Assembly: GCA_947594425.1 (NCBI GenBank)
Contig: CANQED010000020.1
Location: 1-36,339, forward strand
Origin: an uncultured Ruminiclostridium sp.
GTDB lineage: Bacteria > Bacillota > Clostridia > Oscillospirales > Ruminococcaceae
Direction of reading: 5' to 3'
DNA length: 36,339 nucleotides
A program made the translations under genes and the position numbers. Shown here in pieces: positions 30,821 through 36,339 of the stretch (position 1 is the stretch's first letter; each line of letters starts with the position of its first letter). Below the pieces are notes generated by a model that made no database searches, was not told the origin of the DNA, and was given only the letters and a program-made list of their open reading frames with translations.

Positions 30821-31828
30821 TTATTCTCCTTTGCCGTTTAACGCAAATTCGGCGATAAGCCGCGCGGTAGAGCTAATATCCTCTATACGCACGACCTCGG
30901 TCGGCGTGTGCATATATTTTATCGGAATAGACAAGGTACAGCAGGGTATCCCGCCCTTAGTTACGCTTATCTTATCGGCGTTAGTGCCGCTCCTGCCGTT
31001 CATTACTTCAAGCTGATAGGGTATCTCGCCTTTCTGTGCTAAGTCTATCAGCCTATCGGACAGCGCGCGGCTAAGCGACGGGGCTATACCTATCATAACG
31101 CCCTTGCCCGCCTCGCCGCACTCTTCGGGCTTGCTGTCGGGGGTTCGCGCAAAGCTTACGTCCACCTCGAGCGCGAGGTCTGCGCTTGATGCGTATGCCG
31201 CTATTGCCGCTCCCGCCTCGGTGGTCTCCTCCTGCACGCTGAAGCTGACAAAGATATTGTACGCGGTATCCTTGCCCTTAATAAGCTCCAGCGCGTACAG
31301 TATCGCGGCGACCCCCGCCCTATCGTCTATCGCGGGGGCGGTGACCGTCCCGTCGATAAGCTCCCTCGGCTCGCTGTCTATCGTTATCCTGTCGCCGAGC
31401 GAAACATATTTTTCAAGCTGCTGCTTTGTATATCCGGTATCTATAACGATATCCTTTACCTTTTTATCCCCCGCGTGCGGAGGAAAGACGCTGACTACGC
31501 CCTTTATTTTCTCCCTGCCGCACACCGTCACGGTCTGCGCCGAGAGCACGCGCCTGTCCGCCCCGCCGCAGGGCGACGCTTTGATAAAGCCGTCCTCGGT
31601 GATATAATTTACGATAAGTCCCACCCTGTCGATATGCGCGTCGAGCAATAATGTCGGCTTGTCGCCGTCAAAGCTTCCTATCCGCGCAAATACATTGCCG
31701 AACCTGTCCGCGCCGCAGTCGTCGGTATAATTTTTCAGCATATCCACCGCGGTCTCGGCGGCGCGTGCCTCGTCCCCCGACACTCCGTCTAAAGAGCATA
31801 GCCTAAACAGTGTATCGATTATATCCAT
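30821..31828 (-). CDS. M42-family aminopeptidase, copy 1
   Basis: A 335-residue paralog of the next gene. Its metal and catalytic positions are DAHIDRVGLIV (His and Asp kept, the following Glu replaced by Arg), PAIDDRAGVAA, SVQEETTEAGA, the Asp of ALEVDVSFA, and IPIKYMHTPTEV. Since the metal ligands and Glu pair remain, it should be active. The loops around them differ from copy 2, so its substrate range is probably different; M42 paralogs are known to form mixed dodecamers. TAGGAGGAAGT precedes the ATG. It lies 18 bases after the ClC gene. Confidence 0.92.
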   Translation of the reverse strand: MDIIDTLFRLCSLDGVSGDEARAAETAVDMLKNYTDDCGADRFGNVFARIGSFDGDKPTLLLDAHIDRVGLIVNYITEDGFIKASPCGGADRRVLSAQTVTVCGREKIKGVVSVFPPHAGDKKVKDIVIDTGYTKQQLEKYVSLGDRITIDSEPRELIDGTVTAPAIDDRAGVAAILYALELIKGKDTAYNIFVSFSVQEETTEAGAAIAAYASSADLALEVDVSFARTPDSKPEECGEAGKGVMIGIAPSLSRALSDRLIDLAQKGEIPYQLEVMNGRSGTNADKISVTKGGIPCCTLSIPIKYMHTPTEVVRIEDISSTARLIAEFALNGKGE

Positions 31829-31846
31829 ACTTCCTCCTATAAAGCG

Positions 31847-33109
31847 TTATTTAGTGTGGCGGTTTATGTACTTGCTGTGCATTTTGGAATACATTATCTT
31901 CTGTCCCGTGTACAGCCCGTAATATCCCGACAATATATAGCTTACCGCTATCGCCGCAGCGAAAAGCACAAAACCCTCGGAGCCGAAAAGCTCCACACTC
32001 AGCAACAGCGACGACACGGGGCAGTTTACCACCCCGCAGAACATAGCCGCAAGACCGAGCGCCGCGGTAAACTGCGGCGGCAGTCCGATTAGCGTGCCGA
32101 CAAGATTGCCCAGCGTCGCCCCGATAAAGAACGACGGCACTATCTCCCCGCCCTTAAACCCGCAGGCTATCGTTATCACCGTAAACAGCAGTTTGAGTAT
32201 AAACGCCTCGGGGCGCGACGTGCCCGTCATTGCCCCCGATATTATATCCATTCCCGCGCCGTTATAGTCGGTGCCGAATATCACCGTCAACACCACTATC
32301 ACAGCGCCTCCCGCAAATATGCGGATATAGTCATTCTTTATCTTATCTTTGAGCAGCTTTGCCGACCTGTGCAGCAGCCAGCAAAACAGCACACTCACCC
32401 CTGCGGCGCACGCGCCGACTAACATAGCGAGCAACACCGACCCCGCGTCGACTGCGGGTGCGGCGACCAAGTACCTTAGCGGCTCGGCCCCGAGCAGTAT
32501 AGATATCCCGTACGCGGTGACCGCCGAGAAAAAGCACGGCAGTATCGCGGTATAATAGAATACCCCGACGCTTATTACCTCCATAGCGAAAAAGGTCGCC
32601 GTGACGGGAGTTGAAAACAGCGCCGCGAACAGCCCGCTCATACCGCACATTATCATAAGGTCACTGTCCTTGTCGCCGAGCTTTAATATCCGCGCGAGCT
32701 TTGCCGAAAGCCCGCCGCCTATTTGCAATGCGGCTCCCTCGCGCCCCGCAGAGCCTCCGAACAGGTGAGTGATAAACGTCGATATGAAGATAAGCGGCGC
32801 CATACGCGCGGGTATACGCCCGTCGTGCCGTATAGAGGTTATGATTATATTCGTGCCCGGGTCGTTCTCAAGTCCCGCTGTGTGGTATAAGAACACAATA
32901 GCCAGTCCCGCGAGCGGGAGCGCGTATATAAGCCAGCCGTACGCGGTGCGGGTAGAGGTAGCAAATTCCATGCAAATATGAAACGCACTGCCCGCGACTC
33001 CGCACACCGCCCCCGTAAGCCCCGCCAGCAGCAGACGAATAAATACGGTCTTTAATGTGATGAACAGCTTCTCGCCCTTTATCTTTATATGTGAAAGCAG
33101 CGAAATCAT
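31847..33109 (-). CDS. ClC-family chloride channel/transporter
   Basis: A 420-residue polytopic membrane protein of the voltage-gated chloride channel family. The selectivity regions are visible: GGSAGREGAALQIGG (the GREGP motif with Ala for Pro) and GGEIVPSFFIGATLGN (the GxFxP motif as GEIVP). The substitution in both filters is seen in a prokaryotic subgroup and leaves ion specificity open (chloride or fluoride). There is no C-terminal CBS pair. The frame is open 57 codons upstream, but the promoter at 33132-33160 and GAGGGATAGA before ATG 33109 fix the start. It heads an operon with the peptidase genes. Confidence 0.9.
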   Translation of the reverse strand: MISLLSHIKIKGEKLFITLKTVFIRLLLAGLTGAVCGVAGSAFHICMEFATSTRTAYGWLIYALPLAGLAIVFLYHTAGLENDPGTNIIITSIRHDGRIPARMAPLIFISTFITHLFGGSAGREGAALQIGGGLSAKLARILKLGDKDSDLMIMCGMSGLFAALFSTPVTATFFAMEVISVGVFYYTAILPCFFSAVTAYGISILLGAEPLRYLVAAPAVDAGSVLLAMLVGACAAGVSVLFCWLLHRSAKLLKDKIKNDYIRIFAGGAVIVVLTVIFGTDYNGAGMDIISGAMTGTSRPEAFILKLLFTVITIACGFKGGEIVPSFFIGATLGNLVGTLIGLPPQFTAALGLAAMFCGVVNCPVSSLLLSVELFGSEGFVLFAAAIAVSYILSGYYGLYTGQKIMYSKMHSKYINRHTK

Positions 33110-33131
33110 TCTATCCCTCTTTTCACTCAAT

Positions 33132-33160
33132 ATTTTATCACAAATCGCGCGTTTTGTAAA
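33132..33160 (-). promoter_or_regulatory. Sigma-A promoter of the ClC-peptidase operon
   Basis: The minus strand has TTTACA (33160-33155), 17 bases and TAAAAT (33137-33132), placing the transcript start about 15 bases before the ATG at 33109. Confidence 0.75.
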
Positions 33161-33295
33161 GGCGTATAAATTCAGTCGTTTTTCAATATAAAAATATTCA
33201 TTTTTTGGCAAAAATGCGGCGGGGCGAATATTTTCGCTCTCATCACTCATACTATCGGTGCGAAGTTGATTTTCGTGCATATAAGATGCTTGATT

Positions 33296-33309
33296 CGCTT
33301 TGCAAAGCG
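33296..33309. promoter_or_regulatory. Perfect 14-bp palindrome upstream of a secreted-protein gene
   Basis: CGCTTTGCAAAGCG reads the same on both strands and lies eight bases before the ribosome binding site of the gene at 33333. It may be an operator or a leader hairpin; no protein is known to bind it. Confidence 0.35.
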
Positions 33310-33332
33310 TTCATAAGAAAGGAAGAATTATT

Positions 33333-33803
33333 ATGAAAAAGACAGCGGCTATTTTGACCGCCGCCGCAGTTATGGCGTTTTCGGGGCTGTCCGCTTACGC
33401 CGCAGACGGCGGTAACATTGTCGGCGATGTAGTAAGCGGCGCCGAGGACGTAGTCGACGGCGTAGTAAGTGGCGCCGAGGACGTTGTAGACGGCGTAGCG
33501 AGCGGCGTCGATGATGTTGTAGGCGGCGACTCGGTAACTCCCGGCGCGTCGGACTCTGTTCCCGACACTGCCTCGGACTCGACTATCAGCGATAATTCGT
33601 CGGATATGACCTCGGATATATCGGGTGACGGCGATATGACCGCGACAAGCTCGGATAATTCGACAGGCGGCAGCATGACCGACAATGTCGGCACAGGCAA
33701 CGTAAACACCGGTGTACCTGCCGTAGAGCTTGCGGCGCTTGGTACGGCGGCTATAGGCGGACTTGCAGCTATGGCGCTGACTGTTCGCAGGAAGAACAAG
33801 TAA
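33333..33803 (+). CDS. Secreted repeat protein with C-terminal membrane/wall anchor
   Basis: A 156-residue exported protein. A Sec signal peptide spans about residues 1-24 (KKTAAILTAAAVMAFSGLSAYAA). The mature part is acidic and low in complexity: three 11-residue repeats of the form VVSGAEDVVDG, then a Ser/Asp/Thr-rich stretch. The C-terminus reads NVNTGVP, then a hydrophobic helix (ELAALGTAAIGGLAAMAL) and RRKNK. That layout matches a sortase signal with an unusual NVNTG in place of LPXTG, or a simple membrane anchor. AAAGGAAGAATTATT precedes ATG 33333. An in-frame start at 33300 overlaps the palindrome and would hide the signal peptide. The function is unknown; a surface stalk or charge layer is a guess. 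Confidence 0.85.
   Translation: MKKTAAILTAAAVMAFSGLSAYAADGGNIVGDVVSGAEDVVDGVVSGAEDVVDGVASGVDDVVGGDSVTPGASDSVPDTASDSTISDNSSDMTSDISGDGDMTATSSDNSTGGSMTDNVGTGNVNTGVPAVELAALGTAAIGGLAAMALTVRRKNK
33429..33527 (+). repeat. Three tandem 33-bp coding repeats
   Basis: Units start at 33429, 33462 and 33495 and encode VVSGAEDVVDG, the same again, and VASGVDDVVGG. Units 1 and 2 differ at few bases; unit 3 has drifted. Copy number may vary between strains. Confidence 0.85.
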
Positions 33804-33826
33804 CTTTTCCGCTAATATTCTCGCTG

Positions 33827-33857
33827 AAAGCTCACCGTAACAGTATCGGTGGGCTTT
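33827..33857 (+). terminator. Terminator of the first secreted-protein gene
   Basis: AAAGCTCACCG (33827-33837) pairs with CGGTGGGCTTT (33847-33857), one G-T pair, nine-base loop, then AGATTTAAT. The T tract is weak. Confidence 0.65.
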
Positions 33858-33953
33858 AGATTTAATCGCTAAGATTTAAGCGCAATATATGAAACCGTAA
33901 AAAATTTGGATATATGTGCAAAAAAATATTCCATTTTTTGTGCAAGTTGCACC

Positions 33954-33982
33954 TTGCTTATACTATCGATTTCATATATAAT
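33954..33982 (+). promoter_or_regulatory. Probable promoter of the second secreted-protein gene
   Basis: TTGCTT (33954-33959), 17 bases and TATAAT (33977-33982), about 50 bases upstream of the ATG at 34034. Confidence 0.7.
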
Positions 33983-34033
33983 AATATTCGTAGGAGTATT
34001 CCTATCAACTATTTCTTCACGGAGGACAAAAAA

Positions 34034-34882
34034 ATGAAGCTAAAAAGAATTATGGCAGGCATAGCAGCCGCATCTCTCGCGGTAACTACCGTTGCTGCTA
34101 CTGCTGTTTCGGCAGGCGCCGTAGGCACTCACAAGGCGTATGTCGTATTTGCTGATTCGCAGTGGTTCTGGGGCTGCTGGGGTTATGACGACACTCAGAA
34201 GGGCTATTGCGCCGACGGTGCTACCGATATTACCGGTGACGGCACCTACACCGTATATGTAGACAAGACCCTTGTAAACACCGAGGATCTCGGCACTACG
34301 GGTATTGACGAAGAGACAGGCGAGCCTTATGACATCACCGCAGTCGGCGTACAGGTATTCTGCGTTGATATCGAGGGTCTTGCAGACGAGCTCGGTCTTG
34401 CTCCCTACGATCAAGAAGTCGGAACCCTCGACCACGGCAATGTTACCATCAGCGGCGTTACCGTTAAGGCTGACGGCGCAGAGGTCACCACTATCGACGA
34501 TTCCGCAGTTACCTGGGGCAACATCGAGGGCAAGGGCAACCTCAGAATAGAGCTTGCTAACGCATACGGCATCAAGAAGGACGGCGAGCTCGTGAACAAT
34601 CCCGGCTCGGATCCTTGGGGCGGTATGAGCTTTAGTGATAAGCTCGAGGTAACCTTCACCATCTCGGGTATGGACGGAGCAGGCGCTGATACAGAGGCAC
34701 CCGCTGACACCGAGGCTCCCGCTGATACAGAGGCTCCCGCTGACACCGAAGCTCCCGCTGACACAGAGGTTGGCGGCAGCAGCAAGCCCAGCACCGAGAC
34801 CGGCGCAGAGGGCATCGCAGTTGCAGCAGGCGTTGCAGTACTTGCAGCAGGCGCGGCTATAGTTGCTATGAAGAGAAAGTAA
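34034..34882 (+). CDS. Secreted surface protein with ADTEAP repeats and C-terminal anchor
   Basis: A 282-residue exported protein. The signal peptide covers about residues 1-32 (KLKRIMAGIAAASLAV...AGAVG). The mature N-terminal domain of about 180 residues is rich in beta-type sequence (VVFADSQWFWGCWGYDD, GDGTYTVYVDKTLV, DKLEVTFTISGMDG) and looks like a carbohydrate-binding or jelly-roll module, though no family is certain. It is followed by four to five ADTEAP repeats as a spacer, then SSKPSTETGAEGIAV, a hydrophobic helix and MKRK. The xxxTG plus helix plus basic tail is like that of its neighbour. ACGGAGGACAAAAAA precedes ATG 34034; the frame opening at 33914 lies upstream of the promoter -10. 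It is probably displayed on the wall or membrane. Confidence 0.87.
   Translation: MKLKRIMAGIAAASLAVTTVAATAVSAGAVGTHKAYVVFADSQWFWGCWGYDDTQKGYCADGATDITGDGTYTVYVDKTLVNTEDLGTTGIDEETGEPYDITAVGVQVFCVDIEGLADELGLAPYDQEVGTLDHGNVTISGVTVKADGAEVTTIDDSAVTWGNIEGKGNLRIELANAYGIKKDGELVNNPGSDPWGGMSFSDKLEVTFTISGMDGAGADTEAPADTEAPADTEAPADTEAPADTEVGGSSKPSTETGAEGIAVAAGVAVLAAGAAIVAMKRK
34685..34768 (+). repeat. 18-bp tandem coding repeats (ADTEAP)
   Basis: Four full units start at 34685, 34703, 34721 and 34739, and a partial unit runs 34757-34768. Codons alternate GAT-ACA and GAC-ACC, which suggests an earlier 36-bp duplication. Repeat number is expected to vary by slippage or recombination. Confidence 0.88.
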
Positions 34883-34968
34883 GCCGATAATAAGCTGAAT
34901 ATTCTTTAAAATCACGACCTCCCGTTAATTAGTTGGGGCGTCATAAGGAAGTTAAAACTATTTTTCGT

Positions 34969-34998
34969 GAAACGGCATAATTTCGGTTATGCCGTTTC
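34969..34998. terminator. 12-bp hairpin at the end of the recombinase gene
   Basis: GAAACGGCATAA (34969-34980) pairs perfectly with TTATGCCGTTTC (34987-34998) around six bases. The recombinase stop codon lies in the stem. No long T run follows on either side; it could end convergent transcripts or be part of an element boundary. Confidence 0.5.
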
Positions 34999-36339
34999 TC
35001 TTTGCTTCTCCGCTTGCAAAAGCTCGTTTATGGGTATGAAATCCACGAGGTCGTACTGAATCCTAATCTTCTGCTTCTTCTTGCCACTTGACTTGTCGGG
35101 TTTCTCAACGTAAATTGCCTTAACAAGTTCACGCAGGGCATAAGGCGTAAGCTCATTAAGTCCATCATATTTTTTGGCGTTCTTAATGAACAGTTCAAGA
35201 TTTTCAGCCTGTCGCTCCTGCTCAGCAATTTCTGCCTGCAAGGAAATAATCTCTGATTTGAGTGTTGCCTGCTCGTCCTCGTACTGTTCACTCATCATTG
35301 CAAACCGTTCATCACTAAGTTTTGCTGTCACGTTGTCCTCGTAAATCTTGATAAAGAGCCTATCAAGTTCGGCAAGACGTTTCTCCTTTTGCGCGAGTTT
35401 TCTTTTAGCCGACTTGATTATTTCAGCACTCTTGAGCGACATTTTCTCGGTCATAACCTGTCGAAAATAGTTCTCGTGAGCCGTAACATACGAAATCACA
35501 ACTTGTAAATTGTTCAGGATGAGTTGTTCCAAAACGACCGCACGGATAAAGTGAATGGAGCAACTCCCTGTGTTACTCTTGTAATTCCCGCACACGAAAT
35601 GGTCCTGCCGCTTTTCAAAGTCCTTAGTCGTACAATAACGCATTTTCGCACCGCAGTCATAGCAGTAAACGAGTCCCGAGAACATACTACTCTTTCCCGT
35701 TCGCGTTCTGCGATGCCGCTGCTTACGGATTTCCTGCACCTTTTTGAACTCATCAGGCTTAATTATTTCGGGGTGAGTATTCTCAAAAACCGCCCAATTT
35801 TCTTCGGGATTGTCGCGCTGTTTCTTATCCCAAATCGAGTTTGTGTAGGTCTTGAAATTCACCGTGCAGCCTGTATACTCCTTGCGTTCCAAAATATGGA
35901 CGACAGTGTTTGCGTTCCAGTGATATGGGTCAGCATCAAAATGGCGAGTAGTTAATCCATGGGCATTTTTGTATGCCGACGGGTTGGGGACTTTCGCGGC
36001 TGTTAGTGCCTTTGCAATCTGCATCGGACCGCGCCCCTCCATGCACATCTGGAAAATCTGCTTAACGACTTCCGCAGATTCCTCGTCAACCTCCCACGCT
36101 CCGTTTTCGCCCTTTTTGTAACCATAAGGCACATTCGTGGACAGTGGCACTCCGCGAGTGCCTTTCGCCTTTTGCACCGCACGGATTTTACGGCTGGTGT
36201 CCTTAGCAAAAAACTCATTAAACCAATTCTTTATACCTGCCATGTCATTGTCCGTGCTGTTCGGGTCTATGGTATCAAAATGGTCATTGATTGCAATGTA
36301 ACGGACTCCATATTTCGGGAACGTAAAATTGATATACAA
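34987..36339 (-). CDS. Large serine recombinase (partial, N-terminus off-window)
   Basis: The last 450 residues of a site-specific serine recombinase. The window begins at the end of the catalytic domain (KYGVRYIAINDHFDT); the active Ser lies beyond the edge. Next come the recombinase domain (KGTRGVPLSTNVPYGYKKG, then EVVKQIFQMCMEGRGPMQIA), a zinc ribbon (VYCYDCGAKMRY...HFVCGNYKSNTGSCS, C-x2-C and C-x8-C), a coiled coil at about 290-380 and a DUF4368-type end (ELTPYALRELVKAIYVEKP). This is the type that moves Tn4451/Tn5397-like elements and phages by recombining attP with attB. It is transcribed toward the interior, with its 3' end 104 bases from the secreted-protein gene, so the element most likely extends to the right. 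Confidence 0.93.
   Translation of the reverse strand: MYINFTFPKYGVRYIAINDHFDTIDPNSTDNDMAGIKNWFNEFFAKDTSRKIRAVQKAKGTRGVPLSTNVPYGYKKGENGAWEVDEESAEVVKQIFQMCMEGRGPMQIAKALTAAKVPNPSAYKNAHGLTTRHFDADPYHWNANTVVHILERKEYTGCTVNFKTYTNSIWDKKQRDNPEENWAVFENTHPEIIKPDEFKKVQEIRKQRHRRTRTGKSSMFSGLVYCYDCGAKMRYCTTKDFEKRQDHFVCGNYKSNTGSCSIHFIRAVVLEQLILNNLQVVISYVTAHENYFRQVMTEKMSLKSAEIIKSAKRKLAQKEKRLAELDRLFIKIYEDNVTAKLSDERFAMMSEQYEDEQATLKSEIISLQAEIAEQERQAENLELFIKNAKKYDGLNELTPYALRELVKAIYVEKPDKSSGKKKQKIRIQYDLVDFIPINELLQAEKQRETA

Noticed and set aside
33110-33280. 57-residue N-terminal extension of the ClC protein
   Set aside because: The promoter at 33132-33160 lies inside it, and the family starts at the later ATG behind a ribosome binding site.
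33429-33527. CRISPR-like repeats
   Set aside because: They are contiguous in-frame coding repeats without spacers.
34040-34915. 291-codon minus-strand ORF antisense to the second secreted protein
   Set aside because: It is created by the repeat-rich codons of the real gene on the plus strand, which has a signal peptide, promoter and ribosome binding site.

Overview
The window looks like a chromosomal segment from a gut-type Clostridia, most probably the Oscillospiraceae/Ruminococcus group. The grounds are strong AGGAGG-type ribosome binding sites, sigma-A promoters with 17-bp spacers, pyruvate phosphate dikinase, a small DUF6472-like cysteine protein in a nad operon, and secreted proteins ending in xTG + hydrophobic segment + RK tail. 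Species cannot be read from the sequence.

Left edge (1-4943, plus strand): an AT-richer surface-glycan island. It holds the end of an unknown gene, a 5' fragment of a kdsB-like gene joined to foreign sequence, a CatB-like hexapeptide acetyltransferase, an intact kdsB-like CMP-ketodeoxysugar synthetase, two NeuA-like cytidylyltransferases in tandem, and an HMGL-type aldolase fused to a C-terminal domain. Together they look like a pathway that makes and CMP-activates one or more 2-keto-3-deoxy (ulosonic) acids. The most striking signal of the window is here. Three consecutive genes each carry an 8-9 base poly-G tract just after the conserved catalytic domain. In each gene the reading frame set by nine Gs is the one that ends at the next gene's start codon. 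At present the first tract has nine and the other two have eight. This is what a set of phase-variable (slipped-strand) loci would look like.

4947-5628: a convergent hairpin, a broken radical-SAM gene remnant with an in-frame TAA where the family normally has Tyr, then AT-rich noncoding DNA. 5629-8268 (minus): ppdK with its own promoter and terminator. 8482-12995 (minus): an operon of a RING/zinc-ribbon membrane protein, a large polytopic membrane protein, a TrmN6-like methyltransferase, rsmI and a small membrane protein. 13147-14466 (minus): a chemoreceptor without an external sensor domain. 14681-17162 (plus): a RodA/FtsW-type SEDS protein and a galactokinase-like GHMP kinase. 17159-18394 (minus): hflX. 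18460-21726 (plus): nadB-nadC-small Cys protein-pyrophosphatase-like/Nudix fusion, the first three translationally coupled. 21770-24280 (minus): a PAS-GGDEF-EAL protein whose two cyclic-di-GMP active sites have both decayed. 24524-26787 (minus): serC-serA behind a consensus promoter. 26933-33109 (minus): a probable long operon of a ClC channel, two M42 aminopeptidases, a GNAT acetyltransferase, a YnbB-type PLP enzyme and yicC. 33333-34882 (plus): two secreted, C-terminally anchored repeat proteins. 34987-36339 (minus): a large serine recombinase cut by the window edge, marking a mobile element that continues to the right.

The housekeeping core (ppdK, rsmI, hflX, nadBC, serCA, yicC) is thus flanked by a glycan island on the left and a mobile element on the right. 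No rRNA, tRNA or CRISPR array was recognised.
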